Of a stretch of 64,000 nt of DNA, positions 26,340 to 35,069 are shown in pieces. How positions within the stretch are numbered: the first letter of the stretch is position 1; each line of letters opens with the position of its first letter. The stretch lies in NCBI GenBank assembly GCA_905216025.1, contig CAJMSE010000012.1, forward strand, positions 1 through 64,000. Direction: 5' to 3'. The notes below the pieces were generated by a model. The model saw only the letters and a program-made list of their open reading frames with translations, ran no database searches and was not told the DNA's origin. The translations under genes were made by a program, and so were the position numbers. The stretch comes from an uncultured bacterium. GTDB lineage: Bacteria; Bacteroidota; Bacteroidia; Bacteroidales; Bacteroidaceae.

Positions 26340-27578
26340 ATGGTTAAAAAAGTATTAGCACTTACTGCTTTCGTCCCTATCATGGCATGGTCGCAAGTCT
26401 TTGACTTCGATATGACACGCCAGCAAAGTGAGTATTCAGAAGCGATTGGACACGGATATGATATATTGCCGGCCCCAACAAATAAGGGAAACGCTCCTTT
26501 CTATTTCTCCGTTAAAGTTCCGGATGGTAACTATAGGATACGAATAGAGCTTGGATCAAAGAAGAAGAAATCAGCGACCACGGTGCGTGCGGAAAGCCGC
26601 CGTCTGCTCATGGAGGAAGTGTCCTTACCCAAAGGGAAAACAGCGACATACGAATTCACTGTTAACAAGCGTTCGCCTAAAATCAATGACAAGGACAGAG
26701 TCCGTATCAAGGAGCGCGAAAAGGATTATCTCAATTGGGATGATAAGCTGACATTGGAGTTTAATGGAAGTTCCCCGGCAGTCAAGCAAATACATATAGA
26801 GCGTGTGGAGGATTGCCCGACGGTTTATCTGTGCGGAAATTCGACAGTCGTAGATCAGGATAAAGAGCCATGGGCAAGCTGGGGACAGATGATTCCCAGA
26901 TGGTTCAATGCAGACGTGGCAATATCTAATCATGCCGAAAGCGGCCTCACAGCAGGTTCCTTCATAGCACAAAACCGCCTGGCAAAGATAATGTCTACCT
27001 TGAAGGCCGGTGACTATGTGATTTGTGAATTCGGGCATAACGACGAGAAAGAAAAAGGCCCCGGCTCCGGTGCATGGTATCACTATTCACGCAATCTGAA
27101 GATATTTGTTGATAACGTGCGCTCAAAGGGAGCTACAATAATATTCTGCACGCCTACGCAGAGGCGCCGGTTTGCAGCTGATAACAAGACCATTACAGAT
27201 ACTCATGGGGATTTTCCGGCTGCGATGAAGGCTGTGGCCCAGCGCGAGAATGTGCCTGTGATTGATCTTCACCAGATGACACGCAAGTTTTTTGAGGCGT
27301 TAGGATTTGAAGACAGCAAGCGCTCGCTGGTTCACTATCCGGCAAACACTTTTGTCGGGCAGGATAAGGAATTGGCAGATAATACCCATTTCAATACGTT
27401 CGGGGCCTATGAGGTTGCCAAAATGGTTGTCATGGGAATGAAAAATCTTAATCTTCCGATTGTGAAGAGCCTGCGAGATGACTTCAAAGACTTTGACCCT
27501 AACCATCCCGATGACTGGCATGCGTTCAAATGGGCACCTTCCATGAAGGCTGATATCATAAAACCGGATGGTAATTAA
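26340..27578 (+). CDS. Rhamnogalacturonan acetylesterase (SGNH hydrolase, CE12-like)
   Basis: A 412-residue exported esterase that should remove acetyl groups from rhamnogalacturonan I of pectin. After the signal peptide (VLALTAFVPIMAWSQ) comes an N-terminal beta-sandwich (about 20-155; FDFDMTRQQSEY, GNYRIRIELGSKK). The SGNH domain then has the nucleophile block YLCGNSTVVDQ (GNS in place of GDS), AESGLTAGSF, CEFGHNDEKEK with the block III HND, and the catalytic DNTHFNTFGA near residue 348. The GDS-to-GNS change is, as far as I recall, frequent in Bacteroidales members. The next gene is a GH106 rhamnosidase, supporting a pectin role. Confidence 0.88.
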   Translation: MVKKVLALTAFVPIMAWSQVFDFDMTRQQSEYSEAIGHGYDILPAPTNKGNAPFYFSVKVPDGNYRIRIELGSKKKKSATTVRAESRRLLMEEVSLPKGKTATYEFTVNKRSPKINDKDRVRIKEREKDYLNWDDKLTLEFNGSSPAVKQIHIERVEDCPTVYLCGNSTVVDQDKEPWASWGQMIPRWFNADVAISNHAESGLTAGSFIAQNRLAKIMSTLKAGDYVICEFGHNDEKEKGPGSGAWYHYSRNLKIFVDNVRSKGATIIFCTPTQRRRFAADNKTITDTHGDFPAAMKAVAQRENVPVIDLHQMTRKFFEALGFEDSKRSLVHYPANTFVGQDKELADNTHFNTFGAYEVAKMVVMGMKNLNLPIVKSLRDDFKDFDPNHPDDWHAFKWAPSMKADIIKPDGN

Positions 27579-27683
27579 TATCGTATACAAAGGTACTGAT
27601 ATTATAAACGAAGACAATCAAGAAACTGTAACAACATTGATAAACATCATAAACAAAGGCAATAATACTATAATTATAAGATA

Positions 27684-30302
27684 ATGAGAAATAGACTGTT
27701 GACTCTAATGGCTATGACTGTTACTGCGGGCAGCATGCTTGCCCAGTCATGGCCGGCATCCTCTCCCGAGGCGAAGCCCGGAGCACGTTGGTGGTGGCTT
27801 GGTTCTGCCGTTAATGAGAAAGACATCCGCTGGAATATGGAGGAGTATTCTAAGGCCGGTATCGGCGCGTTGGAAATCACTCCGCTATACGGTGTCAAGG
27901 GAAATGAAAGTAATGAGCTGAAGTTTCTGTCTGCTCCTTGGATGAAAGCATTGAAGTTTGTCGAGGCAGAAGGCAAGGCTAACAACATTCTTATAGACAT
28001 GAATAACGGTACAGGATGGCCTTTCGGCGGTCCAAGCATTTCCATTGAGCAAGCTGCTGCGAAACTTGTCCATACGGATGTGACAGCTTCCGGTAAGGAA
28101 CTGCGCAGCGGAATTAATGTCAGCGTGACCGATGAGAAAGAGAAGCCCTTTGCCAAACTCAGCCGTGTCATAGCCTATTCGAAGAACTATACAGCAGACC
28201 TGACCTCCATGGTCGGAGCAGACGGCACACTCGTGTGGAAGAAAGCACCGAAGAACGAGTCGTTCCGCATCATCGCCGCATATTGCTCACGTACACGCCA
28301 GCAGGTCAAGCGGGCCGCTCCCGGAGGAGAGGGCTATGTGCTTGACCATTTTGACAAGCAGGCCGTGGCCGACTATCTCCATCGGTTCGATGTGGCCTTT
28401 GAACAGAATGGAGTGCCCTACCCCAACTCTTTCTTCAACGATTCATACGAGGTTTACAAGGCAAACTGGACTCCGTTGATGTTCGAGGAGTTTGAAAAGC
28501 GCCGCGGATACAAGCTCGAAGACCACCTGCTTGAACTGCTTGGAGAGAAGGAAGACAAGGACAACAAGGTGCTGAGCGACTACCGTGAGACGCTCAGCGA
28601 CCTGCTTTTGGAGAATTTCACCGAGCAGTGGACCGCATGGGCACATAAGCATGGAGTGAAGACGCGCAACCAGGCGCATGGCTCTCCAGCCAACCTCATA
28701 GACATCTATTCGGCCGTAGACATACCCGAGATTGAAGGATTCGGTCTGTCTGAATTCGGCATAAGGGGCTTGCGCAAAGATGACGGCTTCACGCGTAAGA
28801 ACGACAGCGACGTGTCGATGCTTAAATATGCTTCGTCTGCGGCTCATATCAACGGCAAGACACTCACCAGCAGCGAGACTTTCACATGGCTTACGGAACA
28901 TTTCAGGACTTCCCTTGCCCAGTGCAAGCCTGACATGGACCTTATGTTCACCTGCGGAGTGAACAACATGTACTTCCACGGTATATGCTATTCACCTAAG
29001 GAAGACGCATGGCCCGGATGGCGGTTCTACGCCTCAGTAGACATGAGTCCGACCAACAGCATCTGGTATGACGCACCTTATCTGATGAAATACATCGAGC
29101 GGTGCCAGAGCTTCCTGCAGATGGGTAAGCCGGATAACGACTTCCTTGTCTTCCTGCCCGTACGCGACATGTGGGCCACCCGCAAAGGAACAGGACCCGG
29201 TTCGTTGCTTATGCAGTTCGACATACACTCCATGGCGAAGAAAGCTCCGGACTTCATCAAGAGCATACTGGATATCGACAAGGCCGGATACGACTGCGAC
29301 TACATAAGCGAGAAGTATCTCATGGGCGTGTCATATAAGAACGGAATGCTTGAGACGGCAGCCGGAACACGCTACCATGCCCTCATCATCCCAGGCAGCG
29401 GACGTATGCCCCAGAGCGTGAAAGATCATATAGAAGCCTTGAAGGCGCAGGGCGCGGTTGTCATTTACGGAACGGATGCCGCCGATATGGCCAAGGCTGC
29501 CAAGGCCGAGACGATGAAGTCTCAGTACGGTCTCCGGATGATAAGGAGGAAGAACGATACCGGTCATCATTATTTCATAGCCAACTTGTCTCCGAAAGAC
29601 GTGAAGGCACGCATACCTCTCACCGTCGGCTTTGCCGATGCGCGCTGGTTCAATCCGCTGAACGGCGAGATTTATGGCGTTAATGTAAATGAGGAGGGAG
29701 TATTGTTCAACCTCAAGAGCGGAGAGTCAATGATACTACAGACCTACAATGCCAAACTTCCGGAATCCGCCGCTGAGCGCCGCACAGATGTGCTGGAGAA
29801 TGGAAAGAAGCTCGACGGTAAATGGGAACTCTCGTTCATAAGCAGTGCGCCGAAGGTAGAAAAGAGCTTCCGGCTCGACAGCCTATCCACATGGGAGTGT
29901 CTTGACGACGATTCTGTGAAGGTTACGATGGGTACCGGTTCTTATACCACCACCGTGAAGATGACGGCAAGCGAGGCGAAGGCCGATTGGGTTATCGACT
30001 TAGGCGATGTGAGAGAGAGCGCCAGGGTTTACGTAAACGGTGAGTTCATCGGCTGTGCATGGTCCGTGCCGTTCGTTCTCAACTGCGGAAAGGCCTTTAA
30101 GGCCGGCGACAACACTATACGCATAGACGTCACCAACCTTCCTGCAAACAGGATTGCAGACTTTGACCGCAAGGGCGTGAACTGGCGCAAGTTCAAAGAG
30201 ATAAACGTCGTAGACATAAGCTACAAGAAGAACGGATATGGCGGATGGCAGCCCGTAGCAAGCGGTCTCAACTCGGATGTAGTCCTGTATAGGCTCAAAT
30301 AA
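27684..30302 (+). CDS. GH106-family alpha-L-rhamnosidase
   Basis: An 872-residue exported glycoside hydrolase expected to release terminal rhamnose from rhamnogalacturonan side structures. The signal peptide is MRNRLLTLMAMTVTAGSMLA. Mature protein starts with the family signature KPGARWWWLGSAVNEKDI and GIGALEITPLYGV (residues 30-70). The long catalytic barrel includes NDSYEVYKANWTPLMFEEF and RNQAHGSPANLIDIYSAVDI. A C-terminal jelly-roll (about 700-870) ends with ARVYVNGEFIGCAWSVPF and NTIRIDVTNLPANR, typical of GH106. It follows the acetylesterase by 105 bp, the likely order of a small pectin locus. No SusC/SusD pair lies in the window. Confidence 0.9.
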   Translation: MRNRLLTLMAMTVTAGSMLAQSWPASSPEAKPGARWWWLGSAVNEKDIRWNMEEYSKAGIGALEITPLYGVKGNESNELKFLSAPWMKALKFVEAEGKANNILIDMNNGTGWPFGGPSISIEQAAAKLVHTDVTASGKELRSGINVSVTDEKEKPFAKLSRVIAYSKNYTADLTSMVGADGTLVWKKAPKNESFRIIAAYCSRTRQQVKRAAPGGEGYVLDHFDKQAVADYLHRFDVAFEQNGVPYPNSFFNDSYEVYKANWTPLMFEEFEKRRGYKLEDHLLELLGEKEDKDNKVLSDYRETLSDLLLENFTEQWTAWAHKHGVKTRNQAHGSPANLIDIYSAVDIPEIEGFGLSEFGIRGLRKDDGFTRKNDSDVSMLKYASSAAHINGKTLTSSETFTWLTEHFRTSLAQCKPDMDLMFTCGVNNMYFHGICYSPKEDAWPGWRFYASVDMSPTNSIWYDAPYLMKYIERCQSFLQMGKPDNDFLVFLPVRDMWATRKGTGPGSLLMQFDIHSMAKKAPDFIKSILDIDKAGYDCDYISEKYLMGVSYKNGMLETAAGTRYHALIIPGSGRMPQSVKDHIEALKAQGAVVIYGTDAADMAKAAKAETMKSQYGLRMIRRKNDTGHHYFIANLSPKDVKARIPLTVGFADARWFNPLNGEIYGVNVNEEGVLFNLKSGESMILQTYNAKLPESAAERRTDVLENGKKLDGKWELSFISSAPKVEKSFRLDSLSTWECLDDDSVKVTMGTGSYTTTVKMTASEAKADWVIDLGDVRESARVYVNGEFIGCAWSVPFVLNCGKAFKAGDNTIRIDVTNLPANRIADFDRKGVNWRKFKEINVVDISYKKNGYGGWQPVASGLNSDVVLYRLK

Positions 30303-30377
30303 TGCGCGGTCCCCTACCCTGTATCCGCTGTTGCAGATACGGTTACAGGCTGTAAGGTTTGCAGCCGCCACCATATA

Positions 30378-30424
30378 AATAAAGCCGCAGTCATGAATAA
30401 CGCTTCAGACTGCGGCTTATTTTA
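30378..30424. terminator. Bidirectional terminator between GH106 and alkaline phosphatase
   Basis: aagccgcagtc (30382-30392) pairs with gactgcggctt (30408-30418). It is flanked by an A-rich left side and tattttat on the right, so it can serve both convergent genes. Confidence 0.82.
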
Positions 30425-30454
30425 TGCCGTTCGATGTTCATGAAGTAGTCCGGC

Positions 30455-31864
30455 CTACTTCTTCCATCCTGTAATCTTTCCTATCGCCGGTGCAATCTCA
30501 ATGTTGTCAATCCTTCCTTGGAACACCTCCGTGCCCGGTCCGATGGCATATATCGGGACATACCCGTTACTGTGGCCGCCGCTTGCCCAGCTTATCATTG
30601 CCGCTTCCGACATTATGCGGCAAGCCGTCTCGCCGAGTTCGTTGATGCAGTCCTTCACCTTGCCGTTCTTCCTGATAGCCTCTTCGATGGCCGTCCAGCG
30701 CTTCTTCAGTCTTTCCGTCTGGGCTTCAGTGAGGGTTATGCCGTCCCAGAAGCCGAACTGTGTCTTGAGTTCTCTCTCAACGAGAGCCCAGCCGAAACGT
30801 TTGGGAGCCTTCTTGTATAGCTCATTGAGATGCCACTGCAGCTCCGGCTTCGACATCTTCTGAAAGCGCAGCAGGTCTGTGTGCAGTTCATAGGGTCCCT
30901 TTCCCATCACCAGTCCGCCTGTCTCGTGGTCGGCCGTGACGATGATTACCGTCTCATCCGGGTGCTGCGAGTAGAACTCGTATGCCACCTTGATGGCCCG
31001 GTCCATGTCGAGCACTTCATTGATGGCCGTGCCTAAATCATTGCGGTGGCAGGCATAGTCTATCATTCCGCCCTCCACCATCAGGAAAAAGCCGTCTTTT
31101 TGCTGCTTTGTCAGGAAGCTGATACCGGCACGCGTAATCTCTTCAAGAGTCAGGTCGCCCTTGCGTCGGTCCACGGCATATGGTATATGGTCGTGGTCCA
31201 GCTTGCGGTTGGCCTCGTCGCTCTGCAGTAGAATCATCTTTCCGGCCGTGCGCGCCTTCTTCATATAGTCCTTATACCCCTTGGCTATGGTATATCCGGC
31301 CTTCTCCGCCTGTCCATACAGGCTGCCTTCCTCCGGTTTTTCTCCTGCAGCATGGAAGTCGGAACCTCCGAAATAGTCATATCCCGAGGCCACGAGCTGC
31401 TTGCCGATTTCATAGTACATCTGACGTTTGGGTACGTGTGCATAGAACGCTGCCGGCGTTGCATGGTCTATAGCGACGCTCGTGGACACGCCAACGGCCG
31501 CGCCGGCCTCTTTCGCCCATGCCGCCACGCTATTCACTTCGGTCTGCAGGTCGGTGGTGAGTCCGAGTGCCCCGTTCTTCGTCTTGCTTCCCGTGGCAAG
31601 GGCCGTGCCTCCTGCAGCAGAGTCTGTCACCCCGTTTGTACCCGAGTAAGTGTTCACCAGTCCCACAACCGGAAAGCTCGACATGAGAATCGGCTCAAAC
31701 CCGATCTGCCCTTTCAGGGCTGCGAGATAGGTCTCGGTGACATTGACCTGATTGACTCCCATTCCGTCGCCGATGAAGTAGAACACATACTTCGCCTTGC
31801 CCTGAGCCATGACCGCAACGGCAAACACCGCGGTCATGAATAACGATAATAATCTTTTTCGCAT
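30455..31864 (-). CDS. Alkaline phosphatase, PhoA family
   Basis: A 469-residue exported phosphomonoesterase. The signal peptide ends MTAVFAVAVMAQ. The metal-binding DGMG lies in FYFIGDGMGVNQVNVTE, the nucleophilic serine in NGVTDSAAGGTALATG near residue 81, and further ligands in MIDYACHRND and VTADHETGG near 309. C-terminal SWASGGHSNGYVP supplies the last metal-binding histidine. Family members need zinc and magnesium and release phosphate in the periplasm. The gene stands alone with its own promoter (31965-31972), divergent from the rhodanese gene; no Pho-box could be recognised. Confidence 0.93.
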   Translation of the reverse strand: MRKRLLSLFMTAVFAVAVMAQGKAKYVFYFIGDGMGVNQVNVTETYLAALKGQIGFEPILMSSFPVVGLVNTYSGTNGVTDSAAGGTALATGSKTKNGALGLTTDLQTEVNSVAAWAKEAGAAVGVSTSVAIDHATPAAFYAHVPKRQMYYEIGKQLVASGYDYFGGSDFHAAGEKPEEGSLYGQAEKAGYTIAKGYKDYMKKARTAGKMILLQSDEANRKLDHDHIPYAVDRRKGDLTLEEITRAGISFLTKQQKDGFFLMVEGGMIDYACHRNDLGTAINEVLDMDRAIKVAYEFYSQHPDETVIIVTADHETGGLVMGKGPYELHTDLLRFQKMSKPELQWHLNELYKKAPKRFGWALVERELKTQFGFWDGITLTEAQTERLKKRWTAIEEAIRKNGKVKDCINELGETACRIMSEAAMISWASGGHSNGYVPIYAIGPGTEVFQGRIDNIEIAPAIGKITGWKK

Positions 31865-31964
31865 AATATTGTAGTTTAAATCCTTTTATGATTCTTTTCA
31901 GCCGCGTTGCGGAGCACGGTCTTATCTCTTATTAATATAAAGGTTATGATGTAGGCATCAACTG

Positions 31965-31972
31965 CAAAGGTA
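31965..31972 (-). promoter_or_regulatory. -7 element for the alkaline phosphatase gene
   Basis: The minus strand reads TACCTTTG, about 100 bases before the start codon, leaving a fairly long leader. Confidence 0.5.
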
Positions 31973-32045
31973 CAACTTTTTTTAATGCAATTTGTCGTTC
32001 ATGATTGTTTTATTAGGTTGTGAAGCAGTTTACAGATAAAATTTG

Positions 32046-32053
32046 TAACTTTG
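32046..32053 (+). promoter_or_regulatory. -7 element for the rhodanese gene
   Basis: TAACTTTG followed by CAGC, 90 bases upstream of the ATG at 32144. The leader between contains no recognisable riboswitch. Confidence 0.5.
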
Positions 32054-32143
32054 CAGCAAAGCGGATTTCTCCGGCAGTATGAGTACTTGCATGGTACGTT
32101 TTTCATACAATATAGCCGGAAATGAATCTTATTATGGAATTTT

Positions 32144-32545
32144 ATGAGAATCAGAAAACTGACAATGGGAATAATGACGATGCTCTGCAGCATGCTCGGC
32201 TGCACGGCACAGACAAAGGGATTCCGCAGCATGGGTGTGGAGGAGTTTGAGCAGGTGATAGCAGACACGGCGCAGGTGATATGCCTCGACGTGCGCACGG
32301 CTGGTGAGTTTGCCGACGGACATATTGTCGGGGCATGCAACATCGATGTGCTTGGCGACGATTTCGCCAGCAAGGCCGCGGCAAAACTGCCGAAGACAGG
32401 GAAGACGATAGCCGTATATTGCCGCAGCGGGAAGCGGAGCAAGAAGGCAGCAGGCATACTTGCCGGTCAGGGGTTCGACGTCGTCGAGCTTGACAGCGGA
32501 TATCTGGGATGGACCGGTGCAGGCAAGACTGTTGTAAAGCAATAA
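32144..32545 (+). CDS. Exported single-domain rhodanese-like protein
   Basis: A 133-residue protein with a signal peptide or lipoprotein signal (MTMLCSMLGCTAQ; the C is in a plausible lipobox LGC). One rhodanese domain follows: VICLDVRTAGEFADGHIVGA, then the active-site loop YCRSGKRSKKA with catalytic cysteine near residue 93. It should transfer sulfane sulphur or handle thiol chemistry in the periplasm or at the inner face of the outer membrane. It is followed 55 bp later by yaaA, possibly one transcript. Physiological substrate is unknown. Confidence 0.87.
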   Translation: MRIRKLTMGIMTMLCSMLGCTAQTKGFRSMGVEEFEQVIADTAQVICLDVRTAGEFADGHIVGACNIDVLGDDFASKAAAKLPKTGKTIAVYCRSGKRSKKAAGILAGQGFDVVELDSGYLGWTGAGKTVVKQ

Positions 32546-32600
32546 AGTTGTGGTAGATGCTTATGCAGATAAGCAAATGTAGAACAAATAGTTAAAAGTA

Positions 32601-33353
32601 ATGCAGATACTTCTTGCCAATGCAAAGATAATGCTTAGTGAGTCTGCCATTGAGCCGCAGACGGTTCCTTTGTTCCAGGCTGTGGCCGAGCAGCTGGCTG
32701 CAGAAATGGCCAGGATGGACACCGGAGAACTGATGCTGCAATTGGGCTGCAACAGGAAGATTGCGGCTGAAAACCAGCTGCGCTACCTGAACTTCATGGC
32801 TGCCCGCCGCATGCCGGCAATAATGGCATACAACGGGCAGGCATACAAACACCTCAAGGCGTGGTCTCTTGACCGTGATTCACTGGCCTTTGCCCAAAGT
32901 CATCTGTGGATTACGTGTTTCCTCTATGGCCTGCTCCGCCCAATGGACGGCATCGTGCCATACCGTATGGAGCACACGGCGCGGCTGGAAGCCACCGGAG
33001 ACCGCCCTGTGAGCCAATACTGGAAAGACCGGCTGACGGATGTGCTCATAGACAGCGTGAAGGCCGACGACGGCATCCTCGTTCACCTGTCCACGGCCGA
33101 GTATGAGCACCTCTTCGACTGGCGGCGAGTGTGCCGGGAGGTCAGCGTGGTGCAGCCCCTTTTCTACGTGCGTAAAGGCTGTGGCCTTAAGATGCAAGCC
33201 GTCTGGGCCAAGGCATGCCGCGGCGCAATGGCACGCTTCATAATCGAAAACCGCCTGTCGTCCCCGTCCGGCCTGCAATTGTTCTCATACGAAGGATTTG
33301 AGTATGAACCGCACCTCGGTGAGGCGGCCTTCCCATATTTTATAAGGGGATAG
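32601..33353 (+). CDS. yaaA: YaaA-family (DUF328) peroxide-stress protein
   Basis: A 250-residue cytoplasmic protein matching YaaA along its length. It begins MQILLANAKIMLSE and has MAYNGQAYKHLKAWSL near residue 75, HLWITCFLYGLLRPMDGIVPYR near 95-115 (key segment FLYGLLRPMDGI), and YEHLFDWRR. In E. coli YaaA limits intracellular free iron under hydrogen peroxide stress. The upstream rhodanese could be transcribed with it. It converges on the HU-like gene, 10 bp apart, with a weak seven-bp hairpin (33348-33369) between. Confidence 0.9.
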   Translation: MQILLANAKIMLSESAIEPQTVPLFQAVAEQLAAEMARMDTGELMLQLGCNRKIAAENQLRYLNFMAARRMPAIMAYNGQAYKHLKAWSLDRDSLAFAQSHLWITCFLYGLLRPMDGIVPYRMEHTARLEATGDRPVSQYWKDRLTDVLIDSVKADDGILVHLSTAEYEHLFDWRRVCREVSVVQPLFYVRKGCGLKMQAVWAKACRGAMARFIIENRLSSPSGLQLFSYEGFEYEPHLGEAAFPYFIRG

Positions 33354-33363
33354 CCCCAGGGCG

Positions 33364-33981
33364 CTATCCGCGCATTAAGGCTTTTGCGAGCACATATATC
33401 TTATACCGGCGTGCAGGAATCTCGCGCAACTTCCCGCCGAGACAGAACGCGGCAAGTTCTTTGCGTGCCGTATAGTCCGTGCATCCCGTGACGTAGCGGT
33501 AGTCTGATACGGCGACGGTTATCTCGTCGAAAGGTGTCTTATAGCGGGCATGCAGTTCGAGGATATGCCCGTAAAGCATCGTCCAACGGTCGTCGGCGGT
33601 CACTTGCCGGCGCACCTTCTCACCCTTTATCAAATGTACTCCCTGTTCCGCCACGCGCGAGCGCAACGTCTTTGCAGCGTTGAACCGTATGCCGTTGAAT
33701 GCAATGTCGCGCGGCCCCACCTCGTCAAAGTCCTTCACTCCCGTCTTGTTCATGCCGAGACGGATGGAGAATGTGCCGAGGCTTTCCAGCGAAACGGTGT
33801 CTCCGTCCGCCAGCCTGTCGCCTATTATCCTCACCACGTCGTCCACTACGGCAGCCCCGATGGCGCCGTATCGGGCGGTAATCAGTTTCTTCATCCCGTC
33901 TGTCTTGAATGTGCGGCTCAAGGCCTGCTGGGGATAAACATCGCCCGTAAGTTCTGATTTTAAAAGCTTGTATTGTATCAT
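33364..33981 (-). CDS. HU/IHF-like DNA-binding protein with long C-terminal extension
   Basis: With the ATG at 33981 this is 205 residues. Residues about 1-120 are an HU-like domain of the Bacteroidota type (MIQYKLLKSELTGDVYPQQA, then DGDTVSLESLGTFSIRLGM and FNAAKTLRSRV). The remaining 85 residues, ending in a basic YKIYVLAKALMRG, are an extra domain with HARYKTPFDEITVAVSDYRY and a helix-turn-helix-like DYTARKELAAFCLGG. The frame stays open to 34107, but that extension runs into a dispersed noncoding repeat (34011-34175). I therefore prefer 33981; an ATG at 34008 is the alternative. A chromosome-architecture or regulatory role is inferred from the HU fold. Confidence 0.8.
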   Translation of the reverse strand: MIQYKLLKSELTGDVYPQQALSRTFKTDGMKKLITARYGAIGAAVVDDVVRIIGDRLADGDTVSLESLGTFSIRLGMNKTGVKDFDEVGPRDIAFNGIRFNAAKTLRSRVAEQGVHLIKGEKVRRQVTADDRWTMLYGHILELHARYKTPFDEITVAVSDYRYVTGCTDYTARKELAAFCLGGKLREIPARRYKIYVLAKALMRG

Positions 33982-34010
33982 GATATTATAAATTGGTTTT
34001 CCTTTCATTT

Positions 34011-34175
34011 TTGATAGCTGCCAAAAGCGTTTGGCCCAGCGCTCATAAACACTTTTGATAGCGGGCACAAACGCGTTTGACGCCTCGCGGAATACATCGG
34101 CGGGCAACCCGTCGCACCGTCAGACGCACTCCATTACACCGTCAGAAGGCCTCCGCCGCACCTTCACGGCATATC
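34011..34175. repeat. Dispersed noncoding repeat, copy A
   Basis: Shares a long, collinear but diverged sequence with copy B at 55998-56165 in the same orientation. Shared pieces are aagcgtttggc, cttttgatagc, ggcacaaacgcgtttga, acatc(a/g)gcgg and caacccgtc, at identical spacing (ttttgata is 32 bases from the start of the shared block in both). Degenerate caccgtcag sub-repeats follow. The 34108-34429 gap otherwise holds nothing but the thiE-like promoter. Confidence 0.75.
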
Positions 34176-34396
34176 CCTTGCAGTCCAACTCGCTTCCGGC
34201 ATCATCCCATCCTGCTTTCCGTTTTGCAAAGATAATACTTTTTTCAGGCGAAAGCAATAGTACGGGCGGTTTATCTGCATGCCGCAAGCACTGCGCCTCA
34301 CGGCTGCGCCGGCCGGTTGACTGCCGATTATCAGGAGATTATGCACCCACGAGTCAGTTTTTAGCGAAACATGGCCGATAAGTCGAAAAAAATGTG

Positions 34397-34404
34397 TAAG
34401 TTTG
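34397..34404 (+). promoter_or_regulatory. -7 element for the ThiE-like gene
   Basis: TAAGTTTG, 25 bases before the ATG at 34430. No TPP riboswitch core was seen between them or upstream. Confidence 0.5.
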
Positions 34405-34429
34405 CACTTCGAAAAGAGTATATCCGGAT

Positions 34430-35038
34430 ATGAAACTCATTGTTATGACAAAATCCACGTTCTTCGTGGAAGAAGACAAGATTCTCACATCGCTTTTCGA
34501 TGAGGGGCTCGACATCCTGCACTTGCATAAGCCTGGGTCTACTCCCATATATTCCGAGCGGCTCCTCACCCTGCTCGACGAGGACTACCGCAGCAAGATA
34601 ATCGTTCACGACCATTTTTACCTGAAAGACGAATACCGGCTTCGGGGCATACATCTTGACGATGCCCTTGCTCCGGTGCCCGACGGGTATAAGGGACGCT
34701 ACAGCCGGACATGCCGCACGGTGGAGCAGCTGAAGGAAGCGAAAAAGAAAACCGAGTATGTATTCCTCGAAAACGCGTTCGGCGGCGGTGACGGCACGGA
34801 GCCGGGTGGAGCCTTCACGGCTGAGCAGCTGAAGGAAGCGTCGCGCCGCGGACTGATAGACCGTAAGGTGTATGCACTCGGAGGCATCGACATAGAGAAT
34901 GCCCACAGGGCAAAAGACCTCGGATTCGGCGGCGTGGTGATATGCGGCGACCTTTGGAGCAGGTTTGACATACACAACCAGCCCGGCTATAAGGAACTCA
35001 TCAGCCACTTCGAGAGGCTGAGAAAAGTAATCAATTGA
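34430..35038 (+). CDS. Thiamine-phosphate synthase-like (ThiE/TenI) TIM-barrel protein
   Basis: A 202-residue TIM-barrel protein. Visible family landmarks are LHLHKPG near residue 27, IIVHDHFYLKDEYRLRGIHL near 57-75, VFLENAFGG (altered phosphate loop), VYALGGIDIENAHRAKDLGF near 143-163 and GVVICGDLW. Bona fide ThiE joins HMP-PP and thiazole phosphate; this shorter form with changed loops could instead be a TenI-like or non-catalytic relative. No other thi gene is next to it. Prs, which makes PRPP, follows 31 bp later. Confidence 0.78.
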   Translation: MKLIVMTKSTFFVEEDKILTSLFDEGLDILHLHKPGSTPIYSERLLTLLDEDYRSKIIVHDHFYLKDEYRLRGIHLDDALAPVPDGYKGRYSRTCRTVEQLKEAKKKTEYVFLENAFGGGDGTEPGGAFTAEQLKEASRRGLIDRKVYALGGIDIENAHRAKDLGFGGVVICGDLWSRFDIHNQPGYKELISHFERLRKVIN

Positions 35039-35069
35039 CAAACAGATTATTACAAATATAGATTAAACA

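Noticed and set aside
33982..34107. N-terminal extension of the HU-like gene to 34107
   Set aside because: The added residues are translated from a dispersed noncoding repeat and do not resemble HU N termini.
34108..34396. Possible TPP riboswitch before the ThiE-like gene
   Set aside because: I found no ctgaga or similar conserved thi-box core; the region is occupied by the dispersed repeat.
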